Source: Glandiceps talaboti (Eukaryota; Hemichordata; Enteropneusta; Spengelidae). Taken from it: a stretch of DNA of 64,000 bases. The first letter of the stretch is position 1. Every line of letters starts with the position of its first letter. Below the pieces are notes generated by a model. It saw only the letters and a list, made by a program, of their open reading frames with translations. It had not been told where the DNA came from and did no database searches. Made by a program: the position numbers and the translations under genes. Location of the stretch: NCBI RefSeq assembly GCF_964340395.1, contig NC_135561.1, positions 20,406,740 through 20,470,739 on the forward strand. The letters are read 5' to 3'. Below, in pieces: positions 14,019 to 26,159 of the stretch.

Positions 14019-14336
14019 TAGAAGGAAGATTAAACATGTTCCAATATGTACAATACCATTTGTACAAATGCAATTCTATATATAAAAGAAAAACAACACA
14101 GAAAAATATTCAGCTCTGTCTGTGCTTTTAAAACAAAAATCCCACAGCCCATAACCAAGTGTTTGGGAGTTTAAGTTTGAGTTTATTTAGCCATGTTTAA
14201 CTGTAAGGCAAGGGAAAATAGATCCTAAGATATTTCTATCAAGACAAACATGTGAGACTATCAATCAATCAATCAATAAATCAATACACAGCACATAATC
14301 AATTAATCAATGAAATAAACAGGTGAAAATACTTAC

Positions 14337-14437
14337 CCAAGATGCACTGTTCTAACATGGCGTTCCATCCCTCCACAGGAACCCAGTTTTTTATCACATC
14401 CAGGCCATGTACACTTGTACAAGGTTCGTGTGGAACT
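14337..14437 (-). CDS. ZNF395/ZNF704-like: Exon 4 of ZNF395/ZNF704-family gene (C2H2 zinc finger)
   Basis: The exon is 101 nt. Its acceptor is TTTCAG|AGTTCC and its donor CTTGG|GTAAGT. It opens in phase 0 and encodes residues 305-337 plus two bases of codon 338. It contains one C2H2 finger, YKCTWPGCDKK ... MERHVRTVHL, with zinc ligands C313, C318, H331 and H336 (C-X4-C-X12-H-X4-H). Human ZNF395 has YKCLWPNCGK ... KRHVKALHLG at the same place, right after PRKRK. The downstream family blocks, an EEDFYYTE segment and the C-terminal WCxxCRWKKACQRF motif, were searched for by eye on the minus strand of 1-14336 and not found. The remaining exons therefore probably lie left of the window. Confidence 0.9.
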
Positions 14438-15771
14438 CTGAAAGGGTAAAAGAAAACAGTAAGAAATAAAATCATTATGCTAGCTGTCATTCTCAACATT
14501 TCACTGATGTTCATTAATTACTGTAAGTATAATAAAGATAAATATTTATAAATTTTGAGACACTTTAACCATTTATCAGTTTTCAGAAGTATTCTATGAT
14601 ACATGTCACCATCTGAGTCGATTTGTCCATTGTGGGTGGAGGGGTCTATGATCTGTCAAACACCTGAATGTTAAACATTCACTACTAATCATTTACAAAA
14701 ATTCATTTTCCTGGCATTTCAAGGTGTACATGAAGTTCTGAAGGACTTTACCAGAGTATACAGAGCCAACAATATTAATTGCTAATATATTATGAGCTAT
14801 GAAAAGTGAAGCAAAATTATATGAAATTATCCTAACAATTCCACAAACTGAATATAGTACTCTAAATAATGTACATCAATGGTTTTTTTTTACCCTCAGA
14901 AACAACACATTCTTTACGCAAGATTTTGGTTTTATATGTTCATTTAAACAATCAGTCAATTAATCCATGTACGACTAGGCAAATCTCTGACTTAGTAACA
15001 TACACTCAGTCAAGTTAGATAAACAGTGATAAACAACCAATTCAGATAACTTGTCTATGAAATGTCATGATTTGAAGATAAAATAATCAAGTCAAGACTT
15101 CGTATGTACACTGGTTACAGTGTGGTCATATCATAATATGTTAGCGTACCTGTACACTTGAACCACTATCGCTACAACACTATTTCTATTTCAGCTATCC
15201 TAACTGTAGCTTTGTAGACTTGAAGGACTAACACTACTACACTATTCCACTATCTTAACTGATATTGTGTGTTTTTTAATTTCCGCTCCATCAGGAATGG
15301 TAGCAGAACAGATAAAATAGTTATGTTAGGACTCTGTGAACGTACAGGTTACTTTGTAGATAAAATAACTACAGTATGTCAAACATGAACCTCATTTAAT
15401 AATGTACCAAAATGAAGGTATCATGGATAATTCATCCATTGTGAATTGAAAACCAACTTCCTGCCAAGACCACCAGGAGATAAAAACATAAATATTTTAC
15501 AGTCAAACTAGATAATTCATCAGATGTGACGTCACTGGCATTTTAAATGTTTCTACTTATTGATTTCACTTTAGATTCCCATCTATAGAACAGTGAAGTG
15601 TTTCTGACCAAGACATTTCTTTCACTCAGACTTTGCTGAGCCATGTCAGTAGGCCCAAGTCATAATATTAAATTATCATTAATGTATACCAGTATATAAC
15701 ATAGATCGTATAGTAGATTAACATAAATGTAACAGACAAACCTTCTATTTCTATTTTCATCACATATTTCA

Positions 15772-15905
15772 CATAATTATCATTGCATCTTGCTCTCACA
15801 TAATTATTGTAATTTCTTGTTCTGGCGTAATTATTATAATTTCTAGTTCTGACATAACTATCGCAATTATCTGACATAAGTACTATAACATCTAAGTCTG
15901 ATATA
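15772..15905. repeat. Degenerate 30-bp repeat, about 4-5 copies
   Basis: Segments of the form CATAATTATTGTAATTTCTT + GTTCTGG recur with a period near 30 bp. The minus-strand repetitive peptide (NYNNYVRTR-like) is a by-product. Confidence 0.65.
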
Positions 15906-16320
15906 ATTATATAAACCCTCTAGTTTTAAACCAACAAAGCATCTTGTTTACGATGATCAAGTTGGCATATTAATTATTCATATTTCAAGGACGAGTATCA
16001 ATATTTTATAAACCAATCAAATTCGCATCATTCCATGGCAAGGAAACAAACAAACATCTCAAATTCCCACTTTGATTTCATCAATCCACATTAGGGTTAC
16101 CCAATTTTTTTTTATTTCTCACTACGTTTTCATAGCAAGTCAAATCAGTCTTCATCATGTTTTTCTGCCTCTCCTTTTCCTCCTCGCTATCTTCTTTTTA
16201 TTGGATTCCTGCTAACAGGCCCTTTCCCAGCTTCTCTACACAATTGGCATGTTCTCTGCAGGTCCCTACTTCAATAACTTTAATCATGCTCTATTCGTGA
16301 ACAAGTGTCTACACCGCCGC

Positions 16321-16407
16321 CATGACTGTAGATGACATCAACAATCCAGACACTTACTTATTCTTGCCAGAGAGGGTGTTGTTCCACAAAATATTAAGGG
16401 TGAGTGA
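16321..16407 (+). CDS. Possible small first coding exon (unrecognised)
   Basis: CCGCCGCCATGA is a strong start context in AT-rich surroundings. The frame MTVDDINNPDTYLFLPERVL... stays open into AAGG|GTGAGT, a good donor. Upstream, CTCTGCAG|GTCC could serve as an acceptor. I recognise no family and find no partner exon. It lies inside intron 3 of the minus-strand gene and may be a chance frame or a transposon relic. Confidence 0.15.
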
Positions 16408-17335
16408 ATAAAAAATTCATTTGATATCGGAGCTGAAAATTTGGATCGGTCAGGTAATGAGAATCAGGGAAAAAATAGGGTCGCCCCAATCAAGGAATGA
16501 AGAAAACAGATACTCTTGTTTGAATCAACAAATAGATATATTGTAATGTTTACCACTTTTTATATTTTATATTCAATATCTTCTCAAAAATAACCAAAGT
16601 TTTATAATATGATGTTCTACTCTACATACAGTATCAAATATTTCACACATTTCACACATCTTCGATAGAAAATGTGTTTTTGTCAAACAAAGTAATGTTA
16701 AACTAGATTGTTTCAAGTTAGGTGCTGTCACCATTTTAATGGAATGCCCTTTTTGACATACTTCACTCCTTTATACACGCAACTGTCTGTCATTTCCGAC
16801 TTCTTAGTAGAATAATTTAATAGCTGTCGATTTTTTCATTTAATTTTGTATTACACCATTTTAGTAATGAGAACTTTAGTGAAATTTGAAACTTTGATTT
16901 GAAAACTACTGGTAACATTAATTACTAATGAAGGTATCATTATCAAATTTTAATGGTAAATTACAGTAAGCAAAGTCTCACTAAAAACTACACACATTTT
17001 TTACATCTCCTTTTCAAAAAAAAAATACTAAAACAAATGATGGAAACTTTGGAGTGTATTTTATCAGATTTGTTTTCAACAACAACTTCACAAGTGCGAG
17101 TCATTTCCAATTTCAAATATGAAGGACTTGTTGTTCTGTTTTTCTCTATTTTTTTCTCAGTTTATTGATTAAGCCTTTGTGTGCTAACCTTCACATGTAC
17201 ACTGCCAAGTATTTGTTTGTTTGTTAGCTCTCCACTCTAGTCTGTCACTGATGGCCTATTGTTCTCAACTCCAGACTCAATATTTGGCAGTCATTCAAGG
17301 ATTTTATCACAAAAAATAGTTGGTAGAGGAATTCC

Positions 17336-17532
17336 CCCTCTGTCTCTCTCTCCCTGAGTGGTCACAGACTGCTCTGTCTCTCTGTCTCTCTCTCTGTCTC
17401 TCTCTCTCTGCATGGTCACTGACCCCCTCCCTGTCTCTCTCTCTCTCTCTCCCTGAGTGATCACAGACCCCTCTCTGTCTCTGTCTCCCTGAGTGGTCAC
17501 ATACCTCTCTCTGTTTCTCTCTCCCCTCAAGT
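17336..17532. repeat. CT-rich minisatellite
   Basis: Blocks of (CT)n alternate with CCCTGAGTGGTCACAGACC-like sequence, about five times. Confidence 0.8.
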
Positions 17533-20483
17533 GGTCACAGACCCTAATCAGATCAATTTCATTCATCTTGAAATTTGGAATATTTCCAATTTTTCTCCCC
17601 TTTAAAATATTTGTCAACAACTCAAAAGAAGTATGTGACAATCCTGTACGCATATTGACAGTGACTCAGAGTTATTAATGTCATCAGACTTAATTTTTTA
17701 ACAACACGAAAATTTCTCAACAGTACATACATAATATCAGAACTTTAAGATATACGACTTTACTGACACGAGTGGAGACCACAATATCAGAGTTATATCA
17801 TATCTTGTTACCTCTTAATGTTTTATGTATAAAAATATTCATTTCATGTACATATGTACAATGTTATAAAAGACACTGACCCTGTCACCCCTATTTCACT
17901 CTCAATGGACCAATCCTCCTTATTCAAAACCATAGGGTCAACTAACGGACAGAGTTGACAAGGTGAAATTACTTGGCATGTAACTGTTAGAACTTGCAGG
18001 GTATATGCTAAAACAGACAATAAAATCATGAAGCCATGCAAGTCTTTGTGTAGTAACCCCTGAATTCTAAGCTATAAAACTTAACACCTTAGTTTGTGGT
18101 TACAATTCACGTTCCACAATACATACTAAACATGAATTAAGACCTGTTACAACCTAAAACATTGTTTCCTTGCATCATTATTTCGTAGCAGTTGAACAGT
18201 TTACAGTAACAGCTGAACAAGATGGAGACAATATTACACTGATATAAACTATTTACACTCCCAATTCTAATCGTCATAAATTGGTATATGGTGTGAATTT
18301 TTGAAAAGTGAGACATAACAAGTTTCCATATTTGTTCTAAGGAATGGCATGTGTTTAATTGTGACCATTCTCATTCACTAAATTAGAACTGTTTTCATAT
18401 GGAATTAGAAATATGGTAAACACGGATACATACACACAGTACGGTTTGGCTTTTACTATTAAAGTGAAAAAGTCAATATTTTCCATACAAAATGTAATTA
18501 ACGATCAGCTTTGCCATTTAATAGTCTAGTTCCTATATGATTTACATATGGTTTACTTTGAGACCATGTTGGCATCCACACTAATTTGCCATCATTCCAT
18601 GGTTTTCATCCAGTTAGCCATTTTTAAAACCCTTGATTGTCAAATGTTTTCATAATTTCAATAAAATAAACTATTTCGCCACATTACAAATTTCATGATG
18701 AGAACAATTTTACTGAGTTCGGACAATTTTACTGAGTTCAGAAAATGAAGCACATTTGAGGAATCAAATTAAGATGATAGTTATATTTCTCCACAGAAAT
18801 GTTTAAAATTTGACAAATAAATTTTGGGCTGGGTAGTATATTCTCTATTTCAAAACCAGACACCATTTTGTTTTGGACTAATTTAGTTCCCATCACACAC
18901 TGTTGTCTTTTTGAGCCTCAGTTGCCCTAAATCAACAACATGCCGGCCGGCTTTTTTCAGATGCCTGGTCGCCTTTCTTTTCTAAAGCGGCCGGTACATG
19001 TATATCTCATTTGCATACAATTTATTATTCAAAATAGTCACGCCATGTGACTGTGGGTAACACAGCATATGAAGCCATAAATAAGGTCACATGAAGTATC
19101 ATCAATCAAATGGCCTTCAGTTGTAAACAAGTCTGGACTGTACCATTCTGATAGAGGGGATAACATTGCACTAAACGGAAGGGGACATCTAAACAACAGC
19201 TTGGCACATAACCAGTGAAATATAACTTTCGAACAGTCATGCAAAAACTCGATCCATACAATATAATTTTCAACACTTCTTTAGAATCTGTATTTCCTAA
19301 GGCAATGGATGGCAATTTTTTCATTTCTCTATGTTAAAGTTTCAAATTTTAACTTTGGTAGAATGGCAAATCGAAAACTAACGGTCAAATGTCATAAACT
19401 ATGTAGCTGACGTAATCGTACAACAGAGACCACTTGTAATGTACATAATCCTCCTGGCAGTCATTACAAATTAACAATATGGACGTAAAAACAGAGCCTT
19501 CTTTGTGCCAATGTGGTAAACAACCTTCAATACCCACAGCTTACTATTCACATTCAAATGAGAAGCAACTGCAAACAAAAACATTAAACCTGATGAATGA
19601 ATGTTTTGTTCCTAGGGTCAATGGTTACACCATACCTACCTACTCCTTTGGAATATTTTATTACATATCCAGACATATTTACCTTCTCTACACTACAGAG
19701 AAAAACACTCTAAAATGTTATGCCAAATGTCATAATTTGAAGATTAGATGCCAACATACTTTAAACTCATAAAAAATTTAACTTTCTCGTCCCTTTTGAA
19801 GTAAAGTGAATGACAAATAAATATTTCATCTAAATGACACTATTTAAGCTCTGTATTTTCTCCATTCATACTATTATTGACTTCAGACGTATGGTGCACA
19901 TTTTGCCGCAAGTTACTTTGAGCAGTGCACAAGGAGTAAACAAGTTGGCAGAGTGTAACTTGATTCACTTCTCTGTCTTAGTTACCATGGCAACACAGTA
20001 TGCAAATGCCCCAAGGGTCCAAACAGCATACCCAAACTTGGCAGCTCATTTTGACACTGACTTTCATGCCCTGCAGAACGGATATAATTGGAAATTTGGG
20101 TCAAGGAAAACCTCCTTTTTGAAATAAAATAGAGGTGAATCATGCTGGGTGTTTGAGCAGTATTACAAGGACTTTTGTTTATCTGCATAATTTGGCTTGG
20201 CGCCCCTAAACATGTGTACTCTGTGATGTAACAAGTCTATCTCCAGTCTTTGTATACTTTCCTTTGTTTGTAAGGACATGTCAATGACCTTGAGTTCACT
20301 TTGTCTTTCAGAGGAGGTTGTTACCCTTTGATACAAGATCATAATAATTCTTAATCCTCTTTCTCCAAAACTATAAATATCCCCTAGGGAGACAGAAAAT
20401 TAAAAGCCAATATCTAAGGAACTTACATTAATCTATCCATCAATTTTGGCACAACAGTTTTATCTTTGTGATTACTTTCTTGA

Positions 20484-21130
20484 CTTGTCTCTATCTGGCA
20501 TACCAACTGAGCTGTACCCCTGCCTTGTCTATCTGGCATACCAACTGAGCTGTACCCCTGCCTTGTCTATCTGGCACACCAACTGAGCTGTACCCCTGCC
20601 TTCTCTATCTGGCACACCAACTGAGCTGTACCCCTGCCTTGTCTATCTGGCATACCAACTGAGCTGTACCCCTGCCTTGTCTATCTGGCACACCAACTGA
20701 GCTGTACCCCTGCCTTGTCTATCTGGCATACCAACTGAGCTGTACCCCTGCCTTGTCTATCTGGCACACCAACTGAGCTGTACCCCTGCCTTGTCTATCT
20801 GGCACACCAACTGAGCTGTACCCCTGCCTTGTCTATCTGGCATACCAACTGAGCTGTACCCCTGCCTTGTCTATCTGGCACACCAACTGAGCTGTACCCC
20901 TGCCTTGTCTATCTAGCATACCAACTGAGCTGTACCCCTGCCTTGTCTATCTGGCATACCAACTGAGCTGTGCCCATGCCTTGTCTATCTGGCATACCAA
21001 CTGAGCTGTACCCCTGCCTTGTCTATCTGGCATACCAACTGAGCTGTACCCCTGCCTTGTCTATCTGGCATACCAACTGAGCTGTACCCCTGCCTTGTCT
21101 ATCTGGCACACCAACTGAGCTGTACCCATG
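20484..21130 (-). repeat. 38-bp minisatellite, about 17 copies, with Pol III A-box-like unit on the minus strand
   Basis: The period is 38 bp, counted from successive ACTGAGCTG positions (20508, 20545, 20583 ... 21115). The plus unit includes CTTGTCTATCTGGCATACC and AACTGAGCTGTACCCCTGC. On the minus strand each unit reads GGGGTACAGCTCAGTTGGTA, close to the start of a tRNA (A-box consensus TRGCNNAGYNGG). Variation between copies is small (CATA/CACA, a few single changes), so amplification or homogenisation is recent. It lies in intron 3 of the zinc-finger gene. Confidence 0.93.
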
Positions 21131-21280
21131 CATACCCCTGCCTTCTCTCACCTGCGCAACCACCATGCCCACCCCACCCCACCTCCACTACTAATAATCC
21201 AGTACTAAACACAATATTTGAAAATTTATTAGTGTTACAAATTAAATCTTTTAGAAGTAGGAAAGGTTTTACAAACTTTT

Positions 21281-21515
21281 TAAAGAATTAGCATAATTTT
21301 GCAAAATACTAATTTTAGAAGAAACAGGTTACTTTCAATATATGTATATGAGGGTATCTCAATGTGTGAATTTCAATATATTGCAACGTATCTCGTATCT
21401 CTAAAGAATTAGCATAATTTTGCAAAATACTAATTTTAGAAGAAACAGGTTACTTTCAATATATGTATATGAGGGTATCTCAATGTGTGAATTGGAATAT
21501 ATTGCAACATATCTC
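21281..21515. repeat. 121-bp tandem duplication
   Basis: TAAAGAATTAGCATAATTTT starts copies at 21281 and 21402. The copies are nearly identical (one visible change is TTTCAATATA / TTGGAATATA), so the duplication is recent. Confidence 0.92.
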
Positions 21516-22710
21516 GTGTTTATTGATAATTCAGTTGTAAACAAAAACACTGCCATATGACGCACTATCCTGGACCTTTTTTATCAGCTTCAAACACTCC
21601 ACACTGTAAAACCAAATACCCAAACGAGGTAAACAATCTACTTGTCAGCTATATAGCCGAGCTGTTCAACTTGTTTCAGCATGATCAATATGTAAACACT
21701 GTGGCCAGAAGGCATACACTTTACTACTGGGGATATACCCTGGAAGTCAGCCTGTCAATTTACATTTGATTGCAGATTTGAATTTCGGTAATTATGAGAA
21801 GTTGGCACTTTGCCAAGTTTGTGTCTTGACTTGTTTATTACAATGATAGCTGCATAATCCATGAATTTGACTACCACAGATAAACACGGCACAGTCTATT
21901 CTTTTGTAGGGGGGGAATCACGTAGATCATAGTTTTCCGAACATGTGTTATGTCACGTAAACCATCACCAGGTTGTTATTATGCACCATTTACTTTCATA
22001 CTTTGTATACAACTTTTGAGACAAAATTAATATTCAGCATTGATCTCAAAAATCAAGTTATACAAATATTTGGTTATCTTTTGACATATTCACAATTTTA
22101 AAATTTTGTACCCAATCTTTTCCATTTTATAACTTGTAATATTTTTTTTTTCAATTATTAGTTTTGACAATCTTAACCTTGGAAGTGGCCATATTGATCA
22201 ATAACATAATGCTAAAGAAAACTAATCAAAATGAAAACCATATAATATGATATCCTAGAAAAAATATTCCAAACTTTAAAATATGATTTTCGATTAGACA
22301 TTCCTCACACTATTAAACGCTATCACAGTATGCTGGGTTTTCAGTATATAAGAATATTACCTACATAGATATTTTATTTACATATTTTACATCTTGAAAA
22401 TGACAAATCTTTGCTCCCCTGTGAAGACAAATCGTAACTATTTTGGATTATTTACAACATTTCTAACAATAACACATTCTAAAGATTGGAACATTGCCAA
22501 TTACTGCATCAACATACTAGTGCATAGTTAGTTCTGTTTATTTTGGTTGCATAGACCCTTTAGTTTTTGTGTATTTTGCATTTTAGTTGGATTCCATCAG
22601 TAAAAAGAAATTGATTGGTGTGGATTTTCAGATATCATGTAATATCAATTTGTAGAATAACCAGACAGGTACATAACAAAACCAATGCTATCATGACTTC
22701 CATCACATAC

Positions 22711-22979
22711 CTTACGTTTCCTTGGAAACGGTTCTTCCAAAAGAAGATATGCATTTTCAACATCAATTCCTTCATCAAAGGATCGGCCTGGATCTACTGG
22801 AGTGTTCTGTGGTGTGTTGAGACATCCATGGGGTGGGGATGCATCAGGTTCATGGGGTGGGGATGGAGTCCCTCTTGACCTTGAATCCCAGCTGAAATGA
22901 CCACTTGATGAACTCGGACTTGATGAACCATTGTCATTCCAGTAGCTCTCAAAGTTCAGTGGACTCAGCGGTGCTTTTT
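22711..22979 (-). CDS. ZNF395/ZNF704-like: Exon 3 of ZNF395/ZNF704-family gene (Ser/Pro-rich linker)
   Basis: The exon is 269 nt. Its acceptor is TAATAG|AAAAAGC and its donor CGTAAG|GTATGT. The first two bases complete the codon begun by exon 2 (g|aa, Glu 215), then 89 whole codons follow (residues 216-304). The content is serine-rich (SSSPSSSSGHFSWDS) and then proline-rich (TPSPPHEP, SPPH), followed by LLLEEPFPRKRK. Human ZNF395 has the same order: a Ser-rich 'SGHWSGSSG' block, 'TPSPPHP', and 'LLDEPAPRKRK' immediately before the zinc finger. The terminal PRKRK is a probable nuclear localisation signal. The exon ends in phase 0, as exon 4 requires. Confidence 0.87.
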
Positions 22980-25900
22980 CTATTATGAAAAAAATAAAAA
23001 ATAAAAAATATAGGTGAGGACATCATGCAAACATCTTGTTTTAATTTTTATTTATTTTCATAAAACTCTAGAGTGAAAGAAAGTGAAAGAAAATTATATT
23101 TGCTACACAGTCAGGAAGATAGAACCAAAATAACCATTGAGTCAAAAGTCATGGATTTTAAAAAATATTTTATGATCTTTGAAATTCTCTTCACATTATG
23201 ACAAACTCAACTATGTGTCCACAATCAAGAAGCTCTAACTATAAAGTTACTCAACTCAGAATAAATTTTCAATTTTGAATCCAAAATAATGAGATATTTT
23301 TACAGGGGTATTAATGAACAAAATCATTGTTATACAGGTGTAGCCACTGCTGTTCTTTCAAATTGAGCGTTGATTGTCAAACACATACAGCTAAGTAGAA
23401 TTTCAACATCAATAGGCATTTTCATTGTGTTTTCAATGTCACTGCGTTCTACATATGTATTACTATTAGTCGTTTACTCCTACATCAACCTGACTACATG
23501 TACAAAATATAAACAACTGCAATGCTATTCTTTGAAGCTGTATTGTCAATAAAACACAGTGGGGGAATGTCAATATTCCCTGGACAAAAAGTTCCTTTTA
23601 TATGGATATTGTGTTCCCATCTCTGAAAGTACCATACAAAAGTTCATGCACCAAGATTTGAAACACGGCCCTGTTCTAATCTTTATTTTGCCTTCAACAT
23701 GGAACATTTTATTAGAGCATCACAAACAAGGCAAGCAGTTCGGCTCTAATCTAATCTTGCAGGGCACTGATAAGTTCTGTGACAGCCATGTCCCGGCTAA
23801 ATTCTTCCAACCTTGGTGTAAATATCCCAGGATCCTCCACTCACTGAGTTGAGTTGTCCGATGACCGACTGTAACCTGGTAACTTTTATCAACAATTCCA
23901 ATGCCAAGCGACAATAGTATGATTTATAGCACTTGTGGTTGGCATTTCATTACTTTAACAACAAACCTCTACCCTCATGCATTTCTAGGCACTTGTTAAT
24001 CAACAGAATTCAATATTTGTTCATTTTCTGAAACTTTTTAGCTCCTCATTTTAGACCAAAATCATCATGATCATGCTTAGGGTATTATCAATATTAACAT
24101 TTTTGTGTAAAAATGTCTGTATTTTCATTCAAATCATATTTTACTGTTTAGTTTATCTTTTACGACTAACTTCACTTCATTGTAGACAAAACATATACAA
24201 ATAACCATGGTACAGGAATGTCGTCACAGTTTTGGTTCCAAACTGATAACTTTACCAAAATTTTTACAAATATTGAAACTCAAATTTTCAAATCTTGGGT
24301 CACTTAAATGAAAATATAGATGAGTGTATCGCAATGTTATTTTCTGTATCTAAAAAAGAGCACAGAAAACACTGTGCATGATATGTGACCTGGTCACTCT
24401 GCTGCCGCGTGACTTTTTTACGGAGGGTGGGGAAATTACAGCACACAGATTTTTGCACGATCTGGTCAACGTCATAAACTACACACCTCTTTACAACACC
24501 GTCCAAAATATGCATATATGTGCTCTGGTTTGCCAAAATGGATCTGGTCCTTACATTGGTTTAGAATGTTAATACAACTTGCATAACAACGTGAAATCTG
24601 AAACCATGATTAATATAGTTATGACCTTATACTTCTTTAGCCTTGAAGGACTACCAAGTAACATCTCTACAAATCTATGGTTGCCATGATATGACAAAAA
24701 TCTGTTATTTCCATCATCAAAGATTCCTGGCAGGTCTATTCTTAGTTGCTGGCCTTATATTTGATGTATTAATTATAGACTGTGTAGTGCCTAGAACTTT
24801 AACCACACACTTGAGACTGAACAAGACATAACTTGGTTCTTTATTTTTTAAATCTTTACACCAATTACCGGACATTCCTGTGGTTTCTCTGGGTGATTAG
24901 TCCACACACAAACTGAAAAGATATCCCTTAAACTAATAACTGTAACTGTCCACTAGGTCCAACCACAAATCTTTCTGACCACAAATCTTTCAGTCAAGTA
25001 GTTTGTAATCAGAGTACACTATCCCGATGAAGTTCCCACCCAGTCCAAGCCACAGAAACCCCAATAACAAACAGCTATACCAGCACATACATTTACAATG
25101 CAAATAGTGTTCAGCAATCTGCATGCACACATCCGGCTATTGGTTGTAATCGGCTCTCTGAATGCAAATCACCTACGATATCACAGACAATACCATTTTG
25201 TGAACAGGGGTGCCAGGTCTACTTATATGGGATTTCTGTCGCTTGCTGTGGCAGGTTTTACACACATCACCGTTTAATATAGATCATGAGTACAGAGAAG
25301 TTCCTGTATCCATATATAAATATCTCTTTGTCTACAACAGGGCTAGGTCTTTTCTGAATACCCGAATACCTTTTCAAATATGCTTCCGGGCATTGACAGG
25401 TGACCTTCATCTTTGAATGACCCCCACACCACATAACTATGTGAACTTGGTGGACTACTAGTAACGTGACAAACCTATAAATCCTTCTTTCTGTGTGAAT
25501 GGCTAACTATATGTCAGAGAATTGTTTGTTAGACTTAGAGTGTGTAGTTTAAAGTCTATTGATTTGACCCATCCTTGAACTGCCTAAATTTCCAAATGGG
25601 TGGATAAACTTGAATAGTATTATCTCATTTGAAAAAAAATTCCAAGGCTGCAATCTCAACAATGAAGCTATCATAGACAATATGTTATCGGTTTATCTGG
25701 ACTTAATTAAAAACAAACTGCTCAGCATCCTAGGTTATTAACTAAGATTATTCACATTTACTACACAAACAGTCAAACCTTGGGTAGCATTATAGCATAT
25801 TCTAGCGACTTGTTTCTGAGTTCCAGATACATATATTAAATACATGTGCATCGTGTAATATATCTTTGTACGTTATTTAGTTTTGTAATTCAAATCTCAT

Positions 25901-26007
25901 AATTAGACTGCTGGTAATGAACAACTGTACAAAAACTGAAAAAATCATTAAAGCATGTTCAAATTTAGGAAGATTTTTTTTAATCATAAAAATTTGAATA
26001 AATTTAC
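22980..26007 (-). other. Intron 2 of ZNF395/ZNF704-like gene
   Basis: About 3.0 kb with GT...AG ends (GTAAAT / TAATAG). No coding exon or large mobile element is recognised. A short stretch at 24477-24515 (CTACACACCTCTTTACA ... AAAATATG) resembles one at 13507-13545 (CCACACACCTCTTTACA ...). This may be a worn dispersed repeat. Confidence 0.75.
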
Positions 26008-26159
26008 CTGTACTATCTTTTCGTTCTGGTGTTTTTATGACTGGACTTGACGACAGACTTGTAAGGACCATGGCTGCCATTACTTCATCCATACTGGCCT
26101 CTTCTTCACCAGCTCCCTTTGTTGACATTACCATACCATTACATGTCTTATTTTGCGGC
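26008..26159 (-). CDS. ZNF395/ZNF704-like: Exon 2 of ZNF395/ZNF704-family gene (nuclear-export-signal block)
   Basis: The exon is 152 nt. Its acceptor is TTTTAG|GCCGC and its donor ACAG|GTAAAT. It completes the Arg codon split by exon 1 (ag|g), encodes residues 165-214, and ends with one base of codon 215. It carries MDEVMAAMVLTSLSSSPV, almost identical to the MDEMMAAMVLTSLSCSPV block of human ZNF395. In the human HDBP/PBF proteins this hydrophobic block has been described as a CRM1-type nuclear export signal. It is the strongest single piece of evidence for the family assignment. Phase agreement with exons 1 and 3 supports the splice sites. Introns on either side are about 2.05 kb and 3.0 kb. 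Confidence 0.9.

Larger units (their letters stand above)
1..14336 (-). other. Unresolved: intron 4 and/or 3' part of the ZNF395/ZNF704-like gene
   Basis: Exon 4 ends with a good donor, so transcription should continue into this 14.3 kb. I found no exon with the family's downstream motifs, and no other convincing gene on either strand. The content is AT-rich unique sequence with small repeats: a 24-bp minisatellite, a short hairpin, a G19 run, a compound microsatellite, 90-bp degenerate repeats and a 150-bp duplication, listed separately. Confidence 0.6.
14438..22710 (-). other. Intron 3 of ZNF395/ZNF704-like gene
   Basis: About 8.3 kb with GT...AG ends (GTATGT / TTTCAG). It holds the 38-bp minisatellite (20484-21130), a 121-bp duplication (21281-21515), a CT-rich minisatellite (17336-17532) and a diverged 30-bp repeat (15772-15905), all listed separately. 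The rest is unremarkable AT-rich sequence. A possible small plus-strand exon at 16321-16407 is listed with low confidence. Confidence 0.75.

Noticed and set aside
20484-21130. CRISPR-like appearance of regularly spaced 38-bp repeats
   Set aside because: There are no spacers: the units are directly adjacent and the sequence is from an animal intron. It is a minisatellite.
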